A DNA stretch of 64,000 bases from an uncultured Collinsella sp. (GCA_900541055.1 UQHZ01000004.1:1-64000), one strand, 5' to 3'; numbered from the stretch's first letter, positions 40,864-49,853 are shown. Notes: a model not told the origin generated them from the sequence alone. Translations and numbers: made by a program.

Positions 40864-42864
40864 TTAGTCAACTGGATTGAGCGCGTCGATCTGCGCAAGC
40901 CACAGACGCGAGCTGGCGTCACTCGGCATGCGCCAATCGCCGCGCGGGCTGAGCGTCACCGAGCCCACCTTGGGACCATCGGGCAGGCAGCTGCGCTTAA
41001 ACTGCTGGGCAAAGAAGCGACGGTAGAACGTACGTAGCCACGTGTGGACGGTCTTGGCGTCGTAGACGCCCTCGAAGCTCTTGAGCGCCATGCGGTAGAT
41101 CTTGCCCGGCTCAAAGCCAAAACGCAGCAGGTAGTAGAGGAAGTAGTCGTGCAGCTCGTACGGGCCCACCAAATCCTCGGTCTTCTGCGCAATCTCGCCG
41201 TCGCCCGTGGGCGGCAGAAGCTCGGGAGATACCGGCGTATCGAGGATGTCGAGCAAGACCTCAGCAATACTCCCGCCAAAGACATCGGCGGCATAGCGAA
41301 CCAAGTGACGCACGAGCGTCTTGGGCACGCTCGCGTTGACGGCGTACATGCTCATGTGGTCGCCGTTATAGGTAGCCCAGCCGAGCGCCAGCTCCGACAG
41401 GTCGCCCGTGCCGATGACAAAACCGCCAGCCTGGTTGGCCAAGTCCATCAAAATCTGCGTGCGCTCGCGGGCCTGGCTGTTCTCGTAGGTCACGTCCTGA
41501 ACTGCCGGGTCGTGCTCAATGTCCTTGAAGTGCTGCTCCACAGCCGCGTGGATCGAAACCTCGCGGAAGCTCACGCCCAGGTCGCGGGCAAGCGACTCGG
41601 CATTGGACTTGGTGCGATGCGTCGTGCCAAAACCTGGCATGGAGACCGCCGTGATACCCGTGCGCGGCAGCCCCAGTGCATCGAAGGCGCGAACTGTCAC
41701 GAGCAGTGCCAGCGTGGAGTCCAAGCCACCCGAAAGGCCGATGACCGCAGCCTTGGTACCCGTATGGGCAAGGCGGGTCTTGAGGCCCGCAGTCTGCAGA
41801 TTGAGGATCGTCTCGCAACGCTCGGCCAGGTCGCCATGGTCAGCCGGCACAAAGGGCGCGCGGGGGAAGACACGGTAAATGTCGAGTGCATCGCGCAGGA
41901 CAGGCTCGTCTGCCAGCACGCCCTCAAACGAAAATTCAACGGTTGTGGCCTCCGGCGCATCGTCCGCGCGCGTCCACGTCGTCGAGCGACGGCGCTCGGC
42001 AACCAGACGGTCGAGGTCAACATCGGCAACCGCCATATCGCAGGTAAGGAGCTTCGTCGCCGCCAGCTTAGAGCCGTTTTCGTAGACGAGGTTCTCGCCC
42101 GCAAAGACCATATCGGTCGTGGACTCGCCCTCGCTCGCGTCCGCATAGGCATAGGCACAGTACAGGCGCGCGCTTTGATTAGAGATAAGGCTGCGGCGGT
42201 AATCTGCCTTACCGATAATCTCGTCCGAGGCCGACGGGTTGAGAATCACCGTCGCGCCGGCAAGCGCCATCTCGGTCGAAGGAGGCGCCGGCACCCACAG
42301 GTCCTCACAGACCTCAACGCCCAGCACCAGGTCCTCGGCTCCCTCATCACAGCAGCGGTAGATAAGCCCCGAGCCCAGCGGGACCGGACCCTGACCGGCA
42401 AATTCAACCCACACGGGATCCGCAGGCGCCGGAGCAAACCAACGGCGCTCATAGAACTCGCCATAGTTGGGCAAATACTTCTTGGCCGTGAGGCCCAAAA
42501 GCTCGCCCGCGCAGCACACGGCGGCGCAGTTGTAGATATTCTCGGCAACCGCAACGGGAAGACCGACGGTAAAGACAATCGGCAGCTCACGAGTCACATC
42601 GAGGATATGCACCAAAGCAGCCTCGCAGGCATGCAGTAATGTGCGGTTATGGAACAGATCGGCCGCGGTATAGCCGCACAAGTTAAGCTCGGGCAGCACC
42701 AGAGCACGAACGCCGCGCTCGGCAGCCTCGCGAACAGCCGCCAACGCAACCTCGGCATTGCCCTCGACATCGGCAACGCGAATCTGCGGCGACGCCGCCG
42801 CCACACGCAAAAAGCCATCGTTCTTATTAGCCGAAACGCAGCATTGCCTTGTTGATCTGGACAC
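40864..42864 (-). CDS. nadE: glutamine-dependent NAD+ synthetase
   Basis: A 666-aa two-domain enzyme that amidates nicotinate adenine dinucleotide to NAD+. The N-terminal nitrilase-type glutaminase has the Glu-Lys-Cys triad (LPELNLCGY, KKYLPNYGEFYE, GVEVCEDLW); the C-terminal synthetase has the ATP loop GLSGGLDSTLAL and GTGDLSELALGW. Length matches the glutamine-using form. The predicted start is GTG at 42864; family alignment would begin near NDGFLRVAAASP, about 14 residues in, but no start codon exists there. Single-gene unit. Confidence 0.94.
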   Translation of the reverse strand: MSRSTRQCCVSANKNDGFLRVAAASPQIRVADVEGNAEVALAAVREAAERGVRALVLPELNLCGYTAADLFHNRTLLHACEAALVHILDVTRELPIVFTVGLPVAVAENIYNCAAVCCAGELLGLTAKKYLPNYGEFYERRWFAPAPADPVWVEFAGQGPVPLGSGLIYRCCDEGAEDLVLGVEVCEDLWVPAPPSTEMALAGATVILNPSASDEIIGKADYRRSLISNQSARLYCAYAYADASEGESTTDMVFAGENLVYENGSKLAATKLLTCDMAVADVDLDRLVAERRRSTTWTRADDAPEATTVEFSFEGVLADEPVLRDALDIYRVFPRAPFVPADHGDLAERCETILNLQTAGLKTRLAHTGTKAAVIGLSGGLDSTLALLVTVRAFDALGLPRTGITAVSMPGFGTTHRTKSNAESLARDLGVSFREVSIHAAVEQHFKDIEHDPAVQDVTYENSQARERTQILMDLANQAGGFVIGTGDLSELALGWATYNGDHMSMYAVNASVPKTLVRHLVRYAADVFGGSIAEVLLDILDTPVSPELLPPTGDGEIAQKTEDLVGPYELHDYFLYYLLRFGFEPGKIYRMALKSFEGVYDAKTVHTWLRTFYRRFFAQQFKRSCLPDGPKVGSVTLSPRGDWRMPSDASSRLWLAQIDALNPVD

Positions 42865-42990
42865 TGGAGGCCCCTTCTACCCTGAGATTCAGTCTAACGA
42901 ACGTTCACATACCTCTAACTAGCCAAAGCAACCTCCCAGTTTACTGAGAGGCCAACCTGTGCTAAGAGCATGTATTTCAAAAATATCTTT

Positions 42991-43028
42991 AATTAAAAAA
43001 GGAGAAATCGATAATCGACTTCTCCTTT
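42991..43028 (-). terminator. terminator of the radical SAM operon
   Basis: AAAGGAGAA/TTCTCCTTT stem with a 13-nt loop, then TTTTTTAATT in the minus sense, 25 bp after the small peptide gene. Confidence 0.88.
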
Positions 43029-43052
43029 AAGCGAGGCGAGTAAATTCCGAAA

Positions 43053-43163
43053 CTAATGGCAGAATTTATCCATGTAGTCCTCAAAGTCGAACACTTCTAC
43101 CACGACGCCCTCTTCCTGAAACTCTTTCAGTTGCTCCAAGAGATCTTTGTTAATAACGTCCAT
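43053..43163 (-). CDS. 36-aa acidic peptide, candidate RiPP precursor
   Basis: An unreported-type small gene: ATG at 43163, TAG at 43053-43055, with ribosome site GAGGAGG at 43171-43177 overlapping the stop codon of the radical SAM gene, so translation is probably coupled. The peptide starts MDVINKDLLEQLKEF, is strongly acidic (about 11 Asp/Glu against 4 Lys), has a hydrophobic VVVEVF stretch and ends FEDYMDKFCH. An acidic helical leader with a short aromatic/Cys-containing C-terminus is what many radical-SAM-modified peptides look like. No homologue is recognised. It could instead be a small regulatory or accessory subunit. Confidence 0.7.
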   Translation of the reverse strand: MDVINKDLLEQLKEFQEEGVVVEVFDFEDYMDKFCH

Positions 43164-43176
43164 GCAGAAACCTCCT

Positions 43177-44958
43177 CTATCTAATCAATTGTAGTATATC
43201 TGCTTTCATGCAATTTTCAACCAACTTGTTTAATTGCTCCTCGTTTGCCGATAGTCCCTCTTTTTTCAAAATGTCGCGCACCTCGTTCTTAGTAATCGGC
43301 TTTTCAAACAACGAAAGCAAAGCGAACGAAAAATCATTAACCGCACACATTCTATGGGTGGCACAACTCAGCAGTACTCTTAACCCCTCTTTTGAGCGTC
43401 CGACTTCTTTCACAAACGAACTTTTAACCAATTGAAAACCATTATCGTGCATTACATAATCGGCATCGATATTTGTATTCAGCAATCCATAATGCAACAG
43501 TTCTTCTATCGCCCTTGTCAGCTCGAGATCGCCCTGATCAAGGATAAGAGAAATGCTACAATCAGCCTCCAATAAACGGGCCAACTTAAGGTATACCAAC
43601 TGGGAAACAGCATAGACATGATGGTATTCAGAATTATAGAAGTAGGCAAATGGCTCAACGAGCACGACAGAGGTCTTGGAATCCAGCCAGATTCGATCAG
43701 CTGGATTTAGACTAGTTAGCCGTCGCTTTACTTTGGTCAAATGTCCCTTATACCTGACAGCGTGAATAGAATCTAGGATCCAGGTCACCTCTGAAATATG
43801 AAGCCGCTGGGGCAAGTCAATTGTGTCGCTACCGTTTATGACCTCTTGCATATAAAAATCAATATGATGCTCATCAGATAAGGATTTTGCTTCATTTAAA
43901 GTTAAACCAGTGCCTGAAACATAATCCACTTCGAGGCGCAAATCCTCATATTGGGACTTCGGCATTACAGAGACACCATACTTATCGGGATGATTCCAAA
44001 CATCCGACCCCATAACGAGACCAAAATTCGTAAATCCTCTCGTGGAATATGGAACACCACATACCTGTTTTGAATAATTCAAAACATTCTCTGTATAAGC
44101 TAAGGTGTTCAGAGCCTCTTCTTTAGTTTCGGTCGGAAAGCCAATCATAAAGAATAGATGAACAGGAATACCCGCATTGAGACAATCATGGATATTGCGA
44201 TCAATCCAATCAACTCTCGTGTTCTTCTTCATTAGATCAAGAACTCTTTGGTTGTATGACTCGAGGCCAAACTGAATCTGCCTACATCCACTTTGGTATA
44301 TCTTGTTGAAAACGTCTGTACTTAGGGTTGGAGAGAACCTCGTTTCTCCATGCCAGAAAAACGTTTTTCCCGATGCGTTTATTTCATCCGCGAGTTGCTC
44401 CATTCTTTTGCCTTCGAATGTTTCATCCACAAAAGAGAAAACTCTCGTGCCGTATTTTTCATTTAACCGACACATTATTTCAAATACTCTCGATATGGGC
44501 ATCTTTCGGTAACAACCACCAGTAGCACCGGGAATGGTGCAGAAGGCGCAATGATTAAAACACTGCCTAGAGGAATAAACCGGCAATATTAACTCAGGCA
44601 TGAAGTATTTAGAAAGGGCGAAGCCATCGAAATCGGGAACTGTATCGTTGATAAATGTTTGCTCAATCCGATGGTTTTTATATATCTTTCCACCTTTAGC
44701 ATGGCAAAGGTTTGGAACACAGTCGAGATTGTCATCACCAGAGTCAAGAGCCTCAAGAAGACGTGCAAGCGGCTCTTCGCCGTCATACATCATTATCGAA
44801 TCAATGTATTCAAAAAAGGGATGCCATTCTTTCATGCAGTCATCTGCTAAACGAGTAATGTAATTGCCGCCCAATGAGACGTGTTTAACAGATGGACATT
44901 CTTCTTTAATCAGTTTCGCTAACGTAACTGCGGAAATCAATTGGAAACAGCCGCTCAC
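43177..44958 (-). CDS. B12-binding-type radical SAM enzyme, larger fragment
   Basis: A 593-aa frame beginning at GTG 44958. Residues 1-70 are the second half of a B12-binding domain (SGCFQLISAVTLAKLIKEE, VSLGGNYIT). The radical SAM core follows, with CFNHCAFC (CxxxCxxC), then the family's FVDETFEGKR and FMIGFPTET segments. The last ~150 residues contain two winged-helix-like modules (IEELLHYGLLNTNID; LLSLFEKPITKNEVRDIL) that resemble PqqD/RRE peptide-recognition folds. The start overlaps the stop of the upstream frame by 4 bases (GTGA), and the break lies inside the B12 domain, which argues for a frameshift in one original gene. Coupled translation of two chains is the alternative. Confidence 0.82.
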   Translation of the reverse strand: MSGCFQLISAVTLAKLIKEECPSVKHVSLGGNYITRLADDCMKEWHPFFEYIDSIMMYDGEEPLARLLEALDSGDDNLDCVPNLCHAKGGKIYKNHRIEQTFINDTVPDFDGFALSKYFMPELILPVYSSRQCFNHCAFCTIPGATGGCYRKMPISRVFEIMCRLNEKYGTRVFSFVDETFEGKRMEQLADEINASGKTFFWHGETRFSPTLSTDVFNKIYQSGCRQIQFGLESYNQRVLDLMKKNTRVDWIDRNIHDCLNAGIPVHLFFMIGFPTETKEEALNTLAYTENVLNYSKQVCGVPYSTRGFTNFGLVMGSDVWNHPDKYGVSVMPKSQYEDLRLEVDYVSGTGLTLNEAKSLSDEHHIDFYMQEVINGSDTIDLPQRLHISEVTWILDSIHAVRYKGHLTKVKRRLTSLNPADRIWLDSKTSVVLVEPFAYFYNSEYHHVYAVSQLVYLKLARLLEADCSISLILDQGDLELTRAIEELLHYGLLNTNIDADYVMHDNGFQLVKSSFVKEVGRSKEGLRVLLSCATHRMCAVNDFSFALLSLFEKPITKNEVRDILKKEGLSANEEQLNKLVENCMKADILQLIR

Positions 44959-45497
44959 CGAAATCCCAATAAACTCGATTTTTCCCTCTGAATACGCTTA
45001 AGAAAGGCAGTTTCATAGAAGGAAATAAACGGATTATGCAAGGTATCCGCAAGCGATTTCATTATTTCTGGTGTCGAATAATAATCATAGGGCAGATCTA
45101 TGGAGTTGAACGTGTATTTAACTCCATATGAGACGTGATTTATGATATAGAGTGCATTTCTAAAAATGTTTTCAGCATATTGTCTTTCTTTTAGATTAAA
45201 GTATCTCTTTGATCTGAAAATATCTTTTGCTTCGTCAACATTAAGTGCTGACTTTTGTATCAACTCGATTGTTAATTGAACATTCGAACTAAACGAATCC
45301 TTTGATTCCCGATACCTTTTACAGCACTCTTCGACATGTCTAAAAGATAGGAGGTCATCGTAAAATTCCACGTTTAAGTCAACAATGTCAACTTTGTATT
45401 GTTCAACCTCTTGAAGATATGACTTCAAAACAGGCAAGGCAAGATACGGCCCCACTGGACTCCATCCTGGGGGAAATACTAAAAGCGTTTTAGGCAT
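44955..45497 (-). CDS. B12-binding radical SAM enzyme, N-terminal fragment
   Basis: A 180-aa frame that starts like a B12-binding domain (TLLVFPPGWSPVGPYLALPVLKSYLQ) and continues through a helical insert to SSLLGFR, then stops. In related proteins the sequence would continue LLGFS-V-SGCFQL. Adding one T in the run GGATTT before CGGTGAGC restores exactly this reading into the next frame. It is therefore most likely the 5' part of a broken gene, or a site of frameshifting or phase variation. It lies 7 bp after the MFS gene. Confidence 0.8.
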   Translation of the reverse strand: MPKTLLVFPPGWSPVGPYLALPVLKSYLQEVEQYKVDIVDLNVEFYDDLLSFRHVEECCKRYRESKDSFSSNVQLTIELIQKSALNVDEAKDIFRSKRYFNLKERQYAENIFRNALYIINHVSYGVKYTFNSIDLPYDYYSTPEIMKSLADTLHNPFISFYETAFLKRIQREKSSLLGFR

Positions 45498-45504
45498 ATC
45501 AACG

Positions 45505-46689
45505 TCACATCTTTCGCAAATAATTCAATTGAAACACAACTACCATCATAATTGAAAATACACCAAGTCCTGTAACGAGAATTGAGAACATCGCGATGCT
45601 CGTGAACAGCGAAACAAGGAGTGTTGAAATAACAACAGCAACCGATTGCAAAGACTCCCTAATTGAAAACAGGCTTATCGATTCAGATCCGTCTCTCGCC
45701 AAATCCTGCAGCGATGTTATGAGAAGCACATCTTGAATGGCGTTTCCGGCGCCGACGATAAAAAGGAAAATAAACGATATCCCAGACGCATAGCGATAGC
45801 CAAACGCCAGATACGCACCGAGCGCAAGATACGTCACAAAACAATATGATTTAACGCAATCGGAACCACTGATTAAACGACCATATATTGTATTTCCGAA
45901 CAACAGTCCGATTGTAAGACTACTCTGAAGGAATCCGTATTGTATCGATGACGAGTCAAATTGCAATTGCGCTATAGCTGGCAAAAGAGAATTCAGAGAG
46001 CCGAATGCCACGCCACTAGAAATATCGATTAATAGGAAACCAATTGCCAAGTGCTTCGCGCTAAGATCACTAAATGCAGTCCTGTTTTTTTCATTTTTGC
46101 TTATCCCCTCTTTATCATTAACCTCGATAACCGACGGAACATCTCGCAGCAACCAGAACGACGCGGCAAAAGAAAGCGCGTCTAATGCAAGAACAGCCTC
46201 CGCCCCAAATTGAGCGACAACAAAACCGCCGGCAACTGGCCCCAGAACCATCATCAAATTCTGCAGAAACCCAAACGAATTATTAATTACGTCGCGATTG
46301 ATACTATTCGTATTGGCTCTTAACAACGAGTAAAAGCAGGGCATTTCAACCGTTCGGCAAAGCGATACCGCGCACGTAATAGCAAACATACTCCATTTAC
46401 TATCAACAAAAATATAGCAAACGAATAATCCCGCGCGAATTAAGTCTGCCAATCTCATGGCCTGCAGTGTCCCGATACCCATCTTCTGAGGCAGCTGCGC
46501 GAGCGCAACTGAAAACAGAGAGGGGGCAAATCTGCAGCAGACCATCAAAGCAGTTGCAGAAACATCGTGAGTTACCTCGTAAATCAGCATTGGCAAAGCA
46601 ATATTCGCACACCAATTGCCTATTTCGCTTATCCCTCTAGCAATATATAGGACCCGAACCGGATGGCTAGCTCTCAATACCGTGAACAT
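45505..46689 (-). CDS. MFS transporter, probable exporter
   Basis: A 394-aa major facilitator protein with 12 hydrophobic helices. The N-terminal half resembles MFS_3/enterobactin-exporter-like carriers (LYIARGISEIGNWCANIALPMLIY given in part; the usual D/R motif in the 2-3 loop reads QLPQKMG). It is likely the exporter of the product of this operon. The ATG at 46689 lies inside the end of the upstream DUF2087 frame (23-bp overlap), with GAGG 9 nt before it, so translation is coupled. Base composition is AT-rich like the rest of the cluster. Confidence 0.83.
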   Translation of the reverse strand: MFTVLRASHPVRVLYIARGISEIGNWCANIALPMLIYEVTHDVSATALMVCCRFAPSLFSVALAQLPQKMGIGTLQAMRLADLIRAGLFVCYIFVDSKWSMFAITCAVSLCRTVEMPCFYSLLRANTNSINRDVINNSFGFLQNLMMVLGPVAGGFVVAQFGAEAVLALDALSFAASFWLLRDVPSVIEVNDKEGISKNEKNRTAFSDLSAKHLAIGFLLIDISSGVAFGSLNSLLPAIAQLQFDSSSIQYGFLQSSLTIGLLFGNTIYGRLISGSDCVKSYCFVTYLALGAYLAFGYRYASGISFIFLFIVGAGNAIQDVLLITSLQDLARDGSESISLFSIRESLQSVAVVISTLLVSLFTSIAMFSILVTGLGVFSIMMVVVFQLNYLRKM

Positions 46690-46948
46690 CACGATTAACC
46701 TCGTATTTCAGGCCTCGTTCATCCCTTAATAGGAATCCATAATCAACCAAGTACCGCCTCAACACGGCATAATCAGGATAGAGCTGTGACAGCACACGAT
46801 TAACCTGAAGCTCCGTATAACTTGTATTTAATTCAAAGAAAGAGACGGCCCATAGCAGCATGATTCTTTTATAGCTTTCCTTTTTTGGAATTGAAACCAG
46901 CTCGCCATTCTTGAGAAATCGTTTTTTAAAGTCTATTAGCTCATCCAT
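46667..46948 (-). CDS. DUF2087 domain protein
   Basis: A 93-aa protein matching the DUF2087 pattern: FLKNGELVSIPKKESYKRIMLL, then SYTELQVNRVLSQLYPDYAVLRRYLVDYGFLLRDERG. This domain is often fused to or next to regulators and is thought to bind DNA or peptide, though its function is unknown. It is the first gene of the operon, with ribosome site TGGAGGA, and may act as its regulator or assist modification. A direct repeat of CATACGC lies about 15-45 bp upstream. Confidence 0.8.
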   Translation of the reverse strand: MDELIDFKKRFLKNGELVSIPKKESYKRIMLLWAVSFFELNTSYTELQVNRVLSQLYPDYAVLRRYLVDYGFLLRDERGLKYEVNRDVHGIES

Positions 46949-47027
46949 TCACATCCTCCATTTCATACGCATCTAATACTAAAAATGCATACGCTTTAGG
47001 TCATCTCATTCGGCTTCTATATTCGAA
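46949..47027 (-). promoter_or_regulatory. leader of the radical SAM operon
   Basis: AT-rich upstream region with TAGTAT as a possible -10 in the minus sense and the heptamer CATACGC repeated directly about 24 bp apart around it. It is a plausible promoter and operator, but no -35 is convincing. Confidence 0.35.
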
Positions 47028-47309
47028 CTAAACTCGAACTAATCTAAATGATTTGCTCAAACACTCTTCGAAAGCTCGTTTTTCACTCTGAGTAAAATGC
47101 CCTTCCCAGTCAGTCCACGAACAGGAAGGCAACTCACAACGAGCGGAGTCGAAGCCCTCTGCCGTCGGTCGTTCAAAATGCACGATAACCTTTTCGATAT
47201 CCCCATCTGTTATCAGGTCAGAATGAACGACCTCGGTACCGTCTTCGAATGTCATATATGGGTACATCACGTAAACCACCTCGCAATCGTAAATCCAGTT
47301 TAGCATCAA
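47028..47309 (-). CDS. conserved hypothetical protein
   Basis: An up to 93-aa protein not recognised by family. The likely start is the internal Met (MYPYMTFEDGTEVVHSDLI), giving about 79 residues. The PYMTFEDGTEVVHS opening looks like that of small proteins I associate with this class, but no fold or catalytic motif is evident. It contains two Cys (CELPSC) that could bind metal. Transcribed in the same direction as the AT-rich operon, and possibly its upstream neighbour. Confidence 0.6.
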   Translation of the reverse strand: MMLNWIYDCEVVYVMYPYMTFEDGTEVVHSDLITDGDIEKVIVHFERPTAEGFDSARCELPSCSWTDWEGHFTQSEKRAFEECLSKSFRLVRV

Positions 47310-47442
47310 GCTATTGCACCAAAGACAGCAAGCCCCCCTTGATGAGTTGATGGTATCTGTTAAATGTCACGTACGATTCACATCTGGTGGGTACCCTGAT
47401 GGCTACACGAAACGAAGCAGATTTACACCGGGAGGACCCCGT

Positions 47443-48405
47443 ATGACAACCAAGTACACCGACGCGCCGCGCACGCGCGTCATGACACCGGCCGCGCTCA
47501 ACAACGGCGTTCACGAAAACCATTCCATCGGACAGACCATGGCCATCGCGCCCAAGAAGGGCCTGTTCGATGACATTTCCATTCCTCAGATCATCGCTGG
47601 CGCCGCAGCCGCCGCCACAAGTGTCGCGCTTGCTTCCAAGATTGGCATCGCTGGTTCAGTAATTGGCGCCGCCGTGAGCTCGGTCATCACCGTTGTGTCC
47701 TCGCAGGTCTACCGCCACTTTATCTCTGCCAGCGCCAAAGCCCTCAAAGGTACGCACGCCGACGTCGACTACCCCGCCGGCGCCTATGAGCCCGTTGAGC
47801 TTAATGCCGAGGAGCACCTGGGCGGCGCCGCGACTACGCAGGAGATGCGCCAGGTTGCGGGGCGTGCGACCACGGCGCGCGTCGCCCCTAACAGCCTGCG
47901 CGCCAAGGCCGCGGCAGAGCGCAGCCAGACGCAAAAGAAGGTCATCGTCTTCTCGATCGCCATCGCCATCGTCGCGGTCATCGCCTGCACCGGCGCCATC
48001 CTTATAACCACCGCCGGTGAGGGTCTGGGCGAGCGCCCCGAGCCAATCCTTTCGTCGCGCACGACCGAGAGCGATGCAAATGGCAACACCCAGTCGCAAG
48101 ATCAGCAGGCGCAGACGGACGATACGCAAGACAGTTCTACCTCTGCCAATTCGTCCTCGAACACCCAAAACCAATCGCAGGGCACCGATTCCTCTACGGC
48201 CAACAGCAGCACGCCGTCCGGCACGACCGACTCAAGCCAAACGACTGGCGGTTCGCAGCCGAGCACGGGCGGCCAGACGAGCGACACCGCTTCGGGAACG
48301 GGCACAGTAGACAGCAACAACACCAACAGCTCGAACAGCTCGAGTGGAACCGCGTCCGGCACGGCATCTGACAACTCGAGCCAAGGCACGGCATCGGGCA
48401 ACTAA
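47443..48405 (+). CDS. membrane protein with Ser/Thr-rich C-terminal tail
   Basis: A 320-aa protein not recognised by family. It has a soluble N-terminus, a glycine/alanine-rich hydrophobic patch (IIAGAAAAATSVALASKIGIAGSVIG given in part, around 45-90), a second transmembrane segment near 165-190 (VIVFSIAIAIVAVIACTGAILI) and a ~110-residue tail made almost only of Ser, Thr, Gly, Asn and Gln, with no Cys. The tail is likely outside the cell and may be glycosylated or act as a spacer. ATG 47443 has GGGAGG upstream. Confidence 0.7.
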   Translation: MTTKYTDAPRTRVMTPAALNNGVHENHSIGQTMAIAPKKGLFDDISIPQIIAGAAAAATSVALASKIGIAGSVIGAAVSSVITVVSSQVYRHFISASAKALKGTHADVDYPAGAYEPVELNAEEHLGGAATTQEMRQVAGRATTARVAPNSLRAKAAAERSQTQKKVIVFSIAIAIVAVIACTGAILITTAGEGLGERPEPILSSRTTESDANGNTQSQDQQAQTDDTQDSSTSANSSSNTQNQSQGTDSSTANSSTPSGTTDSSQTTGGSQPSTGGQTSDTASGTGTVDSNNTNSSNSSSGTASGTASDNSSQGTASGN

Positions 48406-48545
48406 GTACATTTGCCTCTCATAGATAACCGACCTGTACAACGGGCGCGAATCGAAAGCGGTTCGCGCCCGTTTGCCTTGGGCGCCGCCATGGCGAACGC
48501 TATGCGATGGTAAGATGCTTTACATGTGTAAAGAGGAGATTTGCC

Positions 48546-49853
48546 ATGAGCAAGACAATATTTAGGCCCACGCTTTCGCTGGGCAACCACATCTATCTGT
48601 ATCGCCTGCTGCGCGATGCGATTGGATGCGGCAAGCAAACGTTTATGACGCAGGTCGAGGAGGCGCTCGCCGCTGGCGACATGACCGCTTATGACCTGGG
48701 CTTCGAGTCCACGCGCGAGCTGCTCGAAGAGCTCGACGACTGCATTAAGCTGACCGTCTTTAAGGGCGGCCGCCTGTATGCCACCGTCATCGCCAACGAG
48801 GCCTGGGATACCGCCCTTGCCAAGGGCGAAGACAAGCCCAAGGCTGCCAAGGGCGCCAAGCAGTCCTACAAAAAGAAGAAACGCGGTGAAAAGGACCTCA
48901 AGGCCGTGCGCCCCAAGCACGTTAAGCGTCCCGAGCCCGAAGCCATGGTTGAAGCCGTGCCGGAACCCGAGCCCGATGCAGAAATCGAAGTCGCTATTGA
49001 GGTAACAGCAGAAGCCGAAACCGAAATCGCCGCCACGACCGATCCCGAAGCCATATCCGAGCAGGAAGCCACTGCGGAGCTCAACGAGGCTCCCAAGTCG
49101 ACAGCCGAAGAAGCCGCTGACCAGCCCGAAACGCCTGCGTTCCAAAACAGCGATGTCTTTGGCGACGAGGCTGAGGACGATCAGCCCGAAGAGCCCACAG
49201 AACAGGACGCTGCCGAGGCGGCATCGGAGCCCGAGGTACCGCAGCCTGCCATCTCGCTCACGGTCGTCTATGACCCCGAGAACGCCAACGCCGGCATCAC
49301 CACCATGGCATCCACGCCCATCGAGGCAAAGTCGAGCGTCGAGAACGAGAACGCGATGCAGGTTGAGGTTGAAACTGCAGTTGCAGACGCGCCCGTCACC
49401 GTGAAACCCGCAGATTCCACGACCAAGCCGAAAACGACGCCAGAGCCCGCGACCGTCATCGAGTCCGTGCCCACCGCTGCTTGCGACCAAATTCCCGCAC
49501 CGGCACCGGCTTCGGCACCCGCAGCAGCCCCGACCCCCACACCTGCAGCGCCCGCCATCCCCAAGGACTTCCCCGTCGATTTCACAACCGAGATCTTCTG
49601 CCCCGGCCCGCTTCTGCACCAGCTGTCAACCTATCTCCCCTACGGCGCCGACACCCTCGGCATCGTCGGTGAGTACTACTGGATCGCCCGCGAGCGCGGT
49701 ACCATCGAGGTCGCGCGAAACCGCGCAAGTTTCCCCCTGCGCTACACGCAGGCCGGCGAGCGCCGCGAGGTTACCGTGCGCATCCGCCGCAACACCACCG
49801 GCGGTCTCGGAGCCGCCTGGACCATCGATAAAGTAGAGCCTTCTACCAAGTAA
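48546..49853 (+). CDS. LOTUS-like domain protein with long acidic linker
   Basis: A 435-aa protein. Residues 1-90 resemble an OST-HTH/LOTUS-type winged helix (LRDAIGCGKQTFMTQVEEAL, AYDLGFESTRELLEELDD), a fold that binds RNA or protein. Residues ~90-110 are a Lys-rich patch (QSYKKKKRGEK). The middle (~110-340) is a disordered Glu/Ala/Pro-rich linker. The last ~85 residues form a separate, unassigned globular domain (EIFCPGPLLHQLSTYLPYG, VTVRIRRNTTGGLGAAW). The combination of a basic patch and an acidic linker suggests an RNA- or nucleoid-associated role, but this is an inference. Confidence 0.6.
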   Translation: MSKTIFRPTLSLGNHIYLYRLLRDAIGCGKQTFMTQVEEALAAGDMTAYDLGFESTRELLEELDDCIKLTVFKGGRLYATVIANEAWDTALAKGEDKPKAAKGAKQSYKKKKRGEKDLKAVRPKHVKRPEPEAMVEAVPEPEPDAEIEVAIEVTAEAETEIAATTDPEAISEQEATAELNEAPKSTAEEAADQPETPAFQNSDVFGDEAEDDQPEEPTEQDAAEAASEPEVPQPAISLTVVYDPENANAGITTMASTPIEAKSSVENENAMQVEVETAVADAPVTVKPADSTTKPKTTPEPATVIESVPTAACDQIPAPAPASAPAAAPTPTPAAPAIPKDFPVDFTTEIFCPGPLLHQLSTYLPYGADTLGIVGEYYWIARERGTIEVARNRASFPLRYTQAGERREVTVRIRRNTTGGLGAAWTIDKVEPSTK

